Assembly: GCA_965601955.1 (NCBI GenBank)
Contig: OZ271855.1
Location: forward strand, 3,286,001-3,350,000
Origin: RHLJ01 sp965601955
Lineage (GTDB): Bacteria > Bacteroidota > Rhodothermia > Balneolales > Balneolaceae
DNA length: 64,000 nt
Direction of reading: 5' to 3'
In this document: piece after piece, positions 42,238 through 50,286 of the stretch
Numbering within the stretch: the stretch's first letter is position 1
How the letters are laid out: each line of letters begins with the position of its first letter
Notes under the pieces: model-generated
Told to the model about the DNA's origin: nothing
The model's database searches: none
Seen by the model: the letters and a program-made list of their open reading frames with translations, nothing else
Program-made: the position numbers and the translations under genes

Positions 42238-43605
42238 CTAAAACCTTAATGAAAAAATAGTACAGCCTTCCCTGCTTTCGCTCACATTAAGAGTACCGCG
42301 GTGCATCCTCATAATCTGACGGGATAAGCTCAATCCTATTCCGGAACCTCCGTTCTCAGTATTTGCTTTACTGGTTGTATAGAAAGGGACGAATATTTTT
42401 TCCTTCACCGAATCTTTTATGCCCGGACCATTATCCTCTACTTCAATGAGCGTTTTTCCAGAAGAGTCGATAGTGCCTCTCAGAATTATTCTGGGATTAC
42501 TCGTTTCTGAAAGAGCCTTAAATGCATTCTTAACTATGTTGATGAGAGCCTGATCGATTAGCTGAGCATCAGCAGTAACTTCCAAAGTTTCGGGATCTAC
42601 CTCCACATCCACTGTTACTCTTCTTTTAGCCGCTTCTCCTTTCATCAGGTTTCGCACTCTATCAAGAATATCTCTCACGACCAGTACTTCAAATATGGGC
42701 GCCGGTATCTGTGTAATGTTTCGATATGAATTCACAAAACGCATCAAACCAAGGCTTCTCTTGTTGATGGTTCCTAGCGCATCTTTTACGTCCTGGAGAG
42801 TTTCAGCTGGAATCGGTTCCGGATCTTCAGAGCCAAACACCTCTCCCATAAGCATGGTATTTACCGTATCAGAGAGTGATGCAATGGGAGTGATTGAGTT
42901 CATAATTTCGTGAGCCAAAACCTGGGTTAGATTTTGCCATGCTTCCATTTCCTTCTCATCCAGTTCGGAGGATATATTCTGGAGAGATATCAGCTTATAA
43001 TTATCTCCTTTCATCCTGAACTCAGTTGCATAAATTGCTAGCTGTAATTTATCTGACCCAATATTACAGTTTACAAGAGTCCGCGAGCCGCTTTTTAATC
43101 CACTGATGGTATGGAATAGACTTTCATTGATTCCCTTAAGTTGCTCCAGATTTCTCAGTACTGAAGTATCCAAAAGACGTTTAGCCGCAGTATTAATGAG
43201 CTCGATATCACCCTGGTGGTTATAGGAGAATAATCCTATTCCTACGTGCTGGACCACGGTTTGTAAGTAACGAAAACTCTCCTCCCCTTTGGCACGTTCA
43301 TTTTTGAATTTTTCAATAATCGTATTGAAAGCATCATTTAATTGTGCGAAGGAGATATTCTTTTCCTGGTTGGTAAATGTTTGAGAAAAATCGTTATAAC
43401 TAATCGCCTCAAAAAACCGGTGTAATTGCTTATTAGTCGTTTCTACAAATCTAATAAGATTAACGACCTGAAATACCAGTATTAGCGCTATCAAAGAACT
43501 ACTGATATAGTACTCGGTACTGAAAATCAGGTAGCTTAATACCCCCACCATCACTAACAATAGTATTACCCTAAGTATTACTCCAATTCGAAAGCGGCCT
43601 ATCAT
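42238..43605 (-). CDS. NtrB/NtrY-like histidine kinase with minimal external loop
   Basis: This 455-residue protein has TM1 (about 9-28), a five-residue outside loop (STEYY) and TM2 (about 34-53), so almost nothing is exposed to the periplasm. A HAMP-like/coiled region (about 55-110), a PAS domain (about 112-215), HisKA (AHEIMNSITP, His 232) and HATPase (NIVKNAFKAL; DNGPGI; GSGIGLSLSRQIM) follow. AGGAG precedes the ATG. It follows the NtrC-type regulator by 15 bases, so it is the cognate kinase. The architecture resembles intramembrane-sensing kinases (BceS, LiaS classes) that monitor transporters or the membrane, which fits the adjacent FtsX permease array (inference). Confidence 0.92.
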   Translation of the reverse strand: MIGRFRIGVILRVILLLVMVGVLSYLIFSTEYYISSSLIALILVFQVVNLIRFVETTNKQLHRFFEAISYNDFSQTFTNQEKNISFAQLNDAFNTIIEKFKNERAKGEESFRYLQTVVQHVGIGLFSYNHQGDIELINTAAKRLLDTSVLRNLEQLKGINESLFHTISGLKSGSRTLVNCNIGSDKLQLAIYATEFRMKGDNYKLISLQNISSELDEKEMEAWQNLTQVLAHEIMNSITPIASLSDTVNTMLMGEVFGSEDPEPIPAETLQDVKDALGTINKRSLGLMRFVNSYRNITQIPAPIFEVLVVRDILDRVRNLMKGEAAKRRVTVDVEVDPETLEVTADAQLIDQALINIVKNAFKALSETSNPRIILRGTIDSSGKTLIEVEDNGPGIKDSVKEKIFVPFYTTSKANTENGGSGIGLSLSRQIMRMHRGTLNVSESREGCTIFSLRF

Positions 43606-43620
43606 TTTTTCTTACTCCTT

Positions 43621-44997
43621 CTATAGGCCATATTTCTCCAACCTTCGATACAGCGATGCCCTCGTAAGCCCGAGCTCTTCTGCCGCTTTGGAAATATTTC
43701 CCTCGTGTTTTTTCAATGCTTTTCTGAGCACCATCTTTTCAACCTCTTCAAGATTGTAATCCTCAATTTGAACTTGCTCGGCTTCTTCTTTTGTGTCATT
43801 CAATAAGAAATCATTCGGTAGCAACACATCCGACTCTGCCATGATTACTGCCCTTTCAACAGCATGCTGTAATTCACGAACATTACCTGGCCAGGAATAG
43901 CTGTTCAATTTAGAAAGCGTTGCTTTATCTATACTTTTCGCTTTCTTTTTGTATTTACTTGAATATAGCTTCGTAAAGTGGTTGAGAAGAAGTTCTATGT
44001 CTTCTTTCCTTTCTCTTAAAGGAGGTAATTGTATTTCAATGGTATTGATTCGGAATAGCAAATCCTGCCTGAACTCACTCTTTGCTACCATATCGTTTAA
44101 TGATTGATTAGTAGCGCAAACAAGACGGATATTAATGGGTTTTGAAGTAACTGCACCAACCCTGTTAACCTTTCTGCTTTGAAGCACTGTAAGCAATTTA
44201 GCTTGTAGGGCTAGCGGTAGGTTTCCTATTTCATCTAGAAATAAGGTCCCACCGTTTGCGACTTCAAACCTGCCCGCCCGATCTTCTTTAGCGTCTGTAA
44301 ATGCACCTTTTACATACCCAAATAACTCACTTTCGAAAAGGTTTTCCGAAATCGCACCCATGTCTACATTGATGAACACATTTTCTTTTCTTTGTGAACG
44401 CCGATGGAGTGCCCTGGCTATCATTTCCTTACCCGTACCATTTTCCCCAAGTATTAGCACATTTGCATCGGTACCGGCAACCTTTTCTATAGTTTGAAAT
44501 ACTTCTATCATAGCGGAACTTCTTCCTATGATATCCCGATAGTGATTATCAATATCGCTACTTAACTGCTTTTGCTGCTCCTTAAGAGCTACTACTTGTC
44601 GAAGGCTTGAAGTCAACTTTAGAGCAGACGATACGGTAGCAAGCAGCTTCTCGTTTTGCCAGGGTTTAAGTACGAAATCGGTGGCTCCATTTTTTACAGC
44701 ACGAACAGCTTTATCAACATCTCCATAGGCGGTTATGAGAATTACTGCGATGGATGAATCTATCTCAAGAATTTTGTTTAACCAGTAAAAACCTTCCTCT
44801 CCGCTACTTACATCTTCTGTAAAATTCATATCCAGAAGTATAAGATCATAGCTCCCATTTCTAAGAAGTGTAGGTATAGATTTAGGATCCTTCTCGGTTT
44901 CTACCAAAGCAACATGTTGCTTCAAAAAAAGCCGGGCAGCTTGTAATACATCTGTATCATCATCCACAACCAATATGCGGCCTTGTTTCACATCCAT
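43621..44997 (-). CDS. NtrC-family sigma-54-dependent response regulator
   Basis: This 458-residue protein has a receiver (1-125; phospho-Asp 56 in LILLDMNF, Lys in VLKPW), a sigma-54 AAA+ domain (about 155-385) with Walker A GENGTGKE (184-191), the sigma-54 contact loop GAFTDA (231-236), Walker B TLFLDE (251-256) and arginine fingers further on, and a Fis-type HTH (ISKAAEELGLTRASLYRRLE, about 434-455). All parts needed to activate sigma-54 polymerase are intact. It is the likely binder of the three dyads upstream of the divergent transporter units. The first gene of a two-gene operon with the kinase. Confidence 0.94.
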   Translation of the reverse strand: MDVKQGRILVVDDDTDVLQAARLFLKQHVALVETEKDPKSIPTLLRNGSYDLILLDMNFTEDVSSGEEGFYWLNKILEIDSSIAVILITAYGDVDKAVRAVKNGATDFVLKPWQNEKLLATVSSALKLTSSLRQVVALKEQQKQLSSDIDNHYRDIIGRSSAMIEVFQTIEKVAGTDANVLILGENGTGKEMIARALHRRSQRKENVFINVDMGAISENLFESELFGYVKGAFTDAKEDRAGRFEVANGGTLFLDEIGNLPLALQAKLLTVLQSRKVNRVGAVTSKPINIRLVCATNQSLNDMVAKSEFRQDLLFRINTIEIQLPPLRERKEDIELLLNHFTKLYSSKYKKKAKSIDKATLSKLNSYSWPGNVRELQHAVERAVIMAESDVLLPNDFLLNDTKEEAEQVQIEDYNLEEVEKMVLRKALKKHEGNISKAAEELGLTRASLYRRLEKYGL

Positions 44998-45120
44998 ACT
45001 TTATTATCGATTAGTTATAAGCGTTTCCACAGTTGGTTACAAAGACTATACCCAATTTCTCTTCCTTGCCTCAACCTTAACCTACTTATCTAAAAAGAAG
45101 CATTGCCAAAATTAGAGTGT

Positions 45121-45154
45121 TCGAAATCGGACACCAAGTGTATCAAAATGTACA
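45121..45154 (+). promoter_or_regulatory. Enhancer-like site 1 (putative regulator-binding dyad)
   Basis: GGACACC-A-AGTGTAT at 45129-45143, followed by a second TGTAC-like half site (45150-45154). It is the most diverged of three related sites. It starts exactly 80 bases before the -24 GG of the promoter at 45207-45222. Since it lies between divergent genes it could also affect the regulator operon. Confidence 0.7.
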
Positions 45155-45206
45155 ATCAAAAACCACTAAATGGCTTTTAGAGGCCTTAATGGGTATTCAA
45201 TTATAT

Positions 45207-45222
45207 TTGGCACAGTAGTTGA
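45207..45222 (+). promoter_or_regulatory. Sigma-54 promoter 1 (-24/-12)
   Basis: TTGGCACAGTAGTTGA has the -24 GG at 45209-45210 and the -12 element at 45221-45222, with the required 11-base spacing. The -12 dinucleotide is GA instead of the classical GC. Predicted start near 45233, 37 bases before the ATG of the fusion protein gene. Confidence 0.75.
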
Positions 45223-45269
45223 CTAGATTGATCAAGAAAAATAAAAACCAAACGGTTTAGACATTTATC

Positions 45270-46526
45270 ATGGGAATGGATAGAAAAATTAAAAAGAAAA
45301 CCTGGACCACAAACAGGATCATTGGTTTGGTACTTGGGTTGGTTGTAATTAGTTTTTTTGTGTACAGCTTTCTTATTGCTGACTTCAGGTCAACGTTGAA
45401 TGTTGACCGGGAAAAACTAACTATCACAACTATCTCCGAAGACTCTTTCCAGGAATTCATCCAGGTAACCGGGAACATCCAGCCGATCAATACCATTTTC
45501 TTAGATGCTATTGAAGGTGGAACCGTTCAAAGAGTGATACTTGAATCCGGAACCAATGTACAGCCTGGGGATACGATTGTTGTTCTTTCAAATTCAAACC
45601 TGCAGCTACAGGTACTACAACAGGAAGCCGGGTTATATGATCAAATCAATAATGTTCGAAACTCGAGATTAAATCTTGAGCAGAATAGCCTCCGAATTAA
45701 AGAACAGCTTGCAAATGCTGAGTACCAGCTTGACGTACTCCGCCCTCAATATGAACGTCAAAAAAGGCTTTTTGAAGAGGATCTAATTTCCAGGCAGGAA
45801 TACGAAGCCACAAAGGAAAACTTTGAGTATGAAGAGAAGCGATATACGCTTACCCATGAGTCATTCATGAAAGACTCTCTTCAAACTATCAATCAATTAC
45901 GTCAATTGGATGAGTCGGAACAGCGGATGTGGAGAAGTTTAAATGCTGTTCAGGAAATCCTGAATAACCTGATCATTACTGCCCCTATTGATGGACAACT
46001 TACGACTATCGAATTACAGCAAGGCCAATCCATTAACAGAAGTGAGCGGATTGGACAGGTAGATATGCTGGACAACTTCAAAGTGAGGGTAGGTATCGAT
46101 GAATTCCACCTTTCAAGAATTACAACTGGTCTGAAAGGATCTTTTGAGTTTGCCGGTCAAAGCTATGACCTCGCTATTACGAAAGTCTATCCGGTAATTG
46201 CGAACGGGCAATTCCAGGTTGATATGGAATTTACAAATCAAACTCCCTCTGGCATACGAAGAGGACAGCGAGTTCGAATCCGATTAGAGCTTGGAGATAC
46301 ATCTACTGCTGTACTATTGGAAAGAGGTGGCTTCTTCAATACTTCCGGTGGAAGCTGGGTATATAAACTAGATGCCGACGAAAGCCGAGCTGTACGAACC
46401 AATATCCGATTAGGGCAACAAAATCCTGAGTACTTCGAAGTAATTTCAGGATTAAGCCCGGGAGATAAGGTAATCATCTCCAGCTACGACACCTTTGGAG
46501 ATAATGAAGTGCTGAACCTTGAATGA
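45270..46526 (+). CDS. HlyD/MacA-like periplasmic membrane-fusion protein
   Basis: This 418-residue protein has an N-terminal TM anchor (about 16-36), a biotinyl-lipoyl half motif (GGTVQRVILESGTNVQPGDTI), a long alpha-helical hairpin (about 105-225), the second lipoyl half (ITAPIDGQLTTIELQQGQSI), a beta-barrel domain and a membrane-proximal domain ending GDKVIISSYDTF. MacA-type proteins link a MacB-like permease to an outer-membrane channel. It is first gene of the sigma-54 unit 1. No TolC-like gene occurs in the window. Confidence 0.92.
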   Translation: MGMDRKIKKKTWTTNRIIGLVLGLVVISFFVYSFLIADFRSTLNVDREKLTITTISEDSFQEFIQVTGNIQPINTIFLDAIEGGTVQRVILESGTNVQPGDTIVVLSNSNLQLQVLQQEAGLYDQINNVRNSRLNLEQNSLRIKEQLANAEYQLDVLRPQYERQKRLFEEDLISRQEYEATKENFEYEEKRYTLTHESFMKDSLQTINQLRQLDESEQRMWRSLNAVQEILNNLIITAPIDGQLTTIELQQGQSINRSERIGQVDMLDNFKVRVGIDEFHLSRITTGLKGSFEFAGQSYDLAITKVYPVIANGQFQVDMEFTNQTPSGIRRGQRVRIRLELGDTSTAVLLERGGFFNTSGGSWVYKLDADESRAVRTNIRLGQQNPEYFEVISGLSPGDKVIISSYDTFGDNEVLNLE

Positions 46527-46577
46527 TATAGAAGAAAAAGATGGATTATCCATTAAATGATATCGAAATACAAAATA

Positions 46578-46595
46578 AGCTGTTTACTAACAGCT
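46578..46595 (-). terminator. Terminator of the antisense four-helix-bundle gene
   Basis: AGCTGTT (46578-46584) pairs with AACAGCT (46589-46595) around TACT, and on the minus strand it is followed by TTATTTTGTATTT. A second dyad, AGCTACCAG (46599-46607) with CTGGTAGCT (46622-46630), overlaps the stop codon of the gene. Confidence 0.6.
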
Positions 46596-46629
46596 ATAAG
46601 CTACCAGATGTCAGCAGTCAGCTGGTAGC

Positions 46630-46983
46630 TCATTTTGTGACCGATTTTTGTAGCGCGGCTAACATCTTTTTCACTTCTTCATTTGTTGAGAATACTGATT
46701 GGAATTCCTCTTTCGATAAATATCCAAGATCTCTTGAAAGTATTAATTGGTATTCTAGCTCCGATGCTGATCCAAAAGCGATATTTAAAAATCTCGCAAA
46801 CTGTGGGTCTGAGTTTCTTGCACTACCCTCAGCAATGTTCGATGGCACAGAAGCAGCTGCTCTCCTCATTTGGCTAACAAGTCCATACAGCTCTTCTGGT
46901 GGATATTTTTTAGTAACTCGGTATACGATGAGCACTACTTTATGGGATTTTTCCCACACAAATAAGTCTCTAAAACTTTTCAT
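46630..46983 (-). CDS. Four-helix-bundle protein (S23/IVP family)
   Basis: This 117-residue protein has the family hallmarks FRDLFVWEKSHKVVLIVYRV at the N terminus, the YGLVSQMRRAAASVPSNIAEG core and a C terminus of two helices (ASELEYQLILSRDLGYL). Relatives were first found in 23S rRNA intervening sequences and occur as stand-alone genes; biochemical function is not established. It lies antisense inside the sigma-54 transporter unit, between the fusion protein and ATPase genes, bounded on both sides by AGCT-rich inverted repeats (46578-46630; AGCAGCCA 47015-47022 with TGGCTGCT 47040-47047). The open frame on the opposite strand is its shadow. Confidence 0.88.
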   Translation of the reverse strand: MKSFRDLFVWEKSHKVVLIVYRVTKKYPPEELYGLVSQMRRAAASVPSNIAEGSARNSDPQFARFLNIAFGSASELEYQLILSRDLGYLSKEEFQSVFSTNEEVKKMLAALQKSVTK

Positions 46984-47113
46984 CAGTAAGCTAAGATCAA
47001 ATTTTAAAGCTGAAAGCAGCCAGCTGATAGCTTATTCATTGGCTGCTAATAACGGTGAGACTCATCTCAAATCAATTCCTTACAGAAATTTTTAACAACA
47101 AACTGAATCAAAA

Positions 47114-47803
47114 ATGATACAAGCCAAAAATCTAAAGAAGCTATACATAACGGAAGACGTAGAAACTACGGCACTAAACAACGTTAATGTGGAAATCAAA
47201 GAAGGTGAATTCGTAGCCATTATGGGACCTTCTGGATGCGGAAAGTCAACACTTCTAAATATCATGGGGCTGCTGGATAACCCATCTGAAGGAGAGTACA
47301 GCTTCCTTGGCCATGAAGTTTCCTCATACAGTGAAAGAGAGCGTGCCCAACTTAGAAAAGGAAATATCGGGTTTGTATTCCAGAGCTTTAACCTGATCGA
47401 TGAGTTAACGGTTTTTGAAAATGTAGAACTTCCTCTTTTATATCTGGGAATGAACTCGGATGAGAGAAAGGAAAAAGCGGAGGCTGCCCTCGAACGAATG
47501 AGTATGATGCATCGAAGAAATCATTTCCCTCAACAACTTTCGGGTGGACAGCAACAGCGTGTAGCTATTGCCAGAGCGGTAGTAGCTAATGCAAAACTAA
47601 TCCTTGCCGATGAGCCTACCGGTAATCTCGATTCCGATCACGGTAATGAAGTAATGAAACTTCTTGAAGAGCTAAATGAAGCAGGTACTACCATTGTAAT
47701 GGTAACGCACTCTCCTCATGATGCAGACTTTGCAACAAGGATTATCCACTTATTTGATGGTCATGTTGTAACCGAAAACATGAAAGAAGGTTTTCATGTG
47801 TAA
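47114..47803 (+). CDS. ABC transporter ATPase (MacB/LolD-like)
   Basis: This 229-residue ATPase has Walker A GPSGCGKST (36-44), Q-loop, the signature LSGGQQQRVAIARA (about 139-152), Walker B LILADEPTGNLDSD and the H-loop MVTHSPHDA. It is of the LolD/MacB/FtsE class, which drives mechanotransmission through FtsX-type permeases rather than transmembrane import. It is the only ATPase in the cluster and would have to serve up to seven permeases. It is second in unit 1 after the antisense insertion, and starts 28 bases before the first permease gene (47831). Confidence 0.95.
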   Translation: MIQAKNLKKLYITEDVETTALNNVNVEIKEGEFVAIMGPSGCGKSTLLNIMGLLDNPSEGEYSFLGHEVSSYSERERAQLRKGNIGFVFQSFNLIDELTVFENVELPLLYLGMNSDERKEKAEAALERMSMMHRRNHFPQQLSGGQQQRVAIARAVVANAKLILADEPTGNLDSDHGNEVMKLLEELNEAGTTIVMVTHSPHDADFATRIIHLFDGHVVTENMKEGFHV

Positions 47804-47830
47804 CTAAGTTAACCCCAAGATTCTATTACC

Positions 47831-50263
47831 ATGCTCAAAAACTACTTCAAAATTGCGATTCGAAATCTGATTAAAAACCCAGGATATTCGTTCATCAATA
47901 TTTTTGGGCTGGCTCTTGGGATAACAGCTTTCATTCTTATTCTTCTGTTCATTACAGATGAATTGAGTTATGATAAATATCACGAAAACTCGGATAGCAT
48001 TTACCGGGTTTCGCGTGAGTGGCAAAACCGTGATGGAGAAACAAGCCTTCATCTGGGACATGTTGCTCCTCCCTTTGCTGAAATGATTAAAGAAGAGTAT
48101 CCGGATGACGTACTTAATGCCGTGCGTTTCTTTGATACTTCTCCACTTATTAGCCACGAGAATAAGCATCTTGTACAGGATCGATTCTTTTTTGCTGACC
48201 ATGATGTTTTTGAGGTCTTCTCCTGGAATATGATAAAAGGAGACCCTACTACTGCCTTAACTTCCCCCGATGGATTGGTAATTACCGAAAGTATGGCAGA
48301 GGTTTATTTTGGTGATGAAGACCCTTTAGGTAAAGCGCTTGATTTCTCTCTTCAGGGCACTGAAATGGTTTTCCAGGTGAATGGAGTAATTGAGGATGTG
48401 CCTGAAAATTCTCACTTCAAGTTTGATTTTCTGGCCTCCATGGAACCTGTTGTACAATTCTATGGTGGCTATGAACAGATGATGCAAAACTTAGGGAGTA
48501 ATAATTTCTCTACATACCTCTTGCTATCTGAACAAACCAATCCGGAAACACTGGAAGCTAGATTTGCTTCTGTCATGAACAAGGCATTCCCCCCCGATCA
48601 ATTTGACGAAGGTGTTCAGGCATCAGATTTTATGAAACTGCATTTGATGAATGTTACCGATATACATCTTCACTCTCACCTTGATTCTGAGATTGAAGCA
48701 AACGGAAATATAGAGTATGTATATATCTATACAGCGGTAGCCATTTTTATTCTATTAATTGCTTGTATCAATTTCATGAACCTTTCTACCGCCCGTTCTG
48801 CACGAAGAGCAAATGAGGTTGGACTTAGAAAAGTGATGGGAGCCGAACGCACGTCATTGGTTCGTCAATTTATGGGAGAATCATTCCTATTGGCTTTCAT
48901 GGCCTTAGTTCTTGGTATCATATTCATTGAAGTACTTCTCCCCTACTTCAATAATTTTGTGGAAAAGGACCTGGTGCTGAATTATTTCTCTGACTTGAGC
49001 TGGGCATTAGGGCTTCTCGGTATTGTCATTTTTATCGGTTTGATAGCAGGGAGTTATCCTGCCTTATTCCTCTCTTCTTTCCAACCTGCAGTAGTACTGA
49101 AAGGATCGTACAAAACGGGGGGAAGGCATAAGTGGTTCCGTTCAGGATTAGTAGTACTCCAATTCACTATTTCAATTGCTTTAATTGCCAGTATGGGAGT
49201 GGTCTACAACCAGTTGGAATACATCCAGGAGAAAGAACTTGGTTTTGATAAAGATCACATTGCAGTACTTCCGGTTAGTCCTGAAATCGAAATGAATTAT
49301 GTGGACATCAGAAACCGATTGCTTCAACAACCTGGTATCCTTGATGTTTCTATGCAGAGCCGAGTCCCTTCAGGGCGCTTACTCGATTCTCAGGATGCTT
49401 CAGCTGAGATAGACGGCGAACTGGTTGATGTGAATTTTAGAATTGCTGATATCCACGTTAGTCACAATTTCCTCGATTTATTCGGACTTGAAATAGTAGC
49501 AGGTAGAAATTTCGATATTAATCTCGCAAGCGATTCATCAGAAGCATTTGTACTAAACGAATCCTCTATAAACCGATTGGGTTATAGTTCCGCTGATGAA
49601 GCGATAGGTAAACAGTTCAATTACGGGGGACGCCAGGGCTTTATCACTGGTGTGGTAAATGACTTCCATTTTGAATCTCTTCACCAGGATATCGCTCCTA
49701 TTGTATTTGTGATATCGAATGGAAGAAATAATACCATTGCAGTAAAATTTAACGAAGTATACCAGGAAGAAACTATCGCTTACCTTGAAAATACCTGGGC
49801 AGACTTTCGTCCGAACTTCCCATTCGATTATTACCTGGTTGAGGAAAATTTTGCCGGGCAATATGAAGGAGAAGAGCGCCTTGGAAAAGTATTTAGCTAT
49901 TTCGCTTTCCTAGCTATTATAATCGCTGCATTAGGACTTTTTGGATTAGCATCATTTACCATCCAGCAACGAGTAAAGGAAATTGGTATCCGAAAAGTAT
50001 TAGGAGCTTCTGTTTCTCAAATCGTGTATTTGCTATCAACAAACTTCACAAAACTCGTTCTTATCGCCTTTATATTTGCTTCGCCTATCGCCTATTTGAG
50101 CATGAGTAAATGGCTGGAAAGCTTCGCCTATTATAAGCCTATAAGTGTGTGGATATTTTTGATTGGAGGAGGAATTGCATTAGCAATTGCCCTCATTACC
50201 ATCAGCTTCCAGGCTATTAGATCTGCACTATTGAATCCTGCTCATACTTTAAAGGACGAATAA
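47831..50263 (+). CDS. Double-FtsX ABC permease 1 of the sigma-54 cluster
   Basis: This 810-residue protein begins MLKNYFKIAIRNLIKNPGYS, followed by TM1 (about 18-40), a periplasmic MacB-like domain (about 45-285), an FtsX block (about 290-420), TM at about 435-455, a second periplasmic domain (about 460-680) and a second FtsX block (about 690-800). It ends NPAHTLKDE. Both coupling motifs are intact (EVGLRKVMGAE and EIGIRKVLGAS). It is the permease most tightly linked to the ATPase and the likely core MacB-like partner of unit 1. Substrate unknown; antimicrobial peptide, lipid or macrolide efflux are possible from the family. Confidence 0.93.
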   Translation: MLKNYFKIAIRNLIKNPGYSFINIFGLALGITAFILILLFITDELSYDKYHENSDSIYRVSREWQNRDGETSLHLGHVAPPFAEMIKEEYPDDVLNAVRFFDTSPLISHENKHLVQDRFFFADHDVFEVFSWNMIKGDPTTALTSPDGLVITESMAEVYFGDEDPLGKALDFSLQGTEMVFQVNGVIEDVPENSHFKFDFLASMEPVVQFYGGYEQMMQNLGSNNFSTYLLLSEQTNPETLEARFASVMNKAFPPDQFDEGVQASDFMKLHLMNVTDIHLHSHLDSEIEANGNIEYVYIYTAVAIFILLIACINFMNLSTARSARRANEVGLRKVMGAERTSLVRQFMGESFLLAFMALVLGIIFIEVLLPYFNNFVEKDLVLNYFSDLSWALGLLGIVIFIGLIAGSYPALFLSSFQPAVVLKGSYKTGGRHKWFRSGLVVLQFTISIALIASMGVVYNQLEYIQEKELGFDKDHIAVLPVSPEIEMNYVDIRNRLLQQPGILDVSMQSRVPSGRLLDSQDASAEIDGELVDVNFRIADIHVSHNFLDLFGLEIVAGRNFDINLASDSSEAFVLNESSINRLGYSSADEAIGKQFNYGGRQGFITGVVNDFHFESLHQDIAPIVFVISNGRNNTIAVKFNEVYQEETIAYLENTWADFRPNFPFDYYLVEENFAGQYEGEERLGKVFSYFAFLAIIIAALGLFGLASFTIQQRVKEIGIRKVLGASVSQIVYLLSTNFTKLVLIAFIFASPIAYLSMSKWLESFAYYKPISVWIFLIGGGIALAIALITISFQAIRSALLNPAHTLKDE

Positions 50264-50286
50264 AAACCGATTTATACTCATTCGCC

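Noticed and set aside
45030..45120. A minus-strand TTTGGCAATGCTT as a sigma-54 promoter for the regulator operon
   Set aside because: The -12 element is absent at the required 11-base spacing, so autoregulation is not supported by it.
46541..47095. A 184-codon plus-strand frame between the fusion protein and the ATPase
   Set aside because: It is the reverse-strand shadow of the S23/IVP gene, which has clear family motifs on the minus strand.
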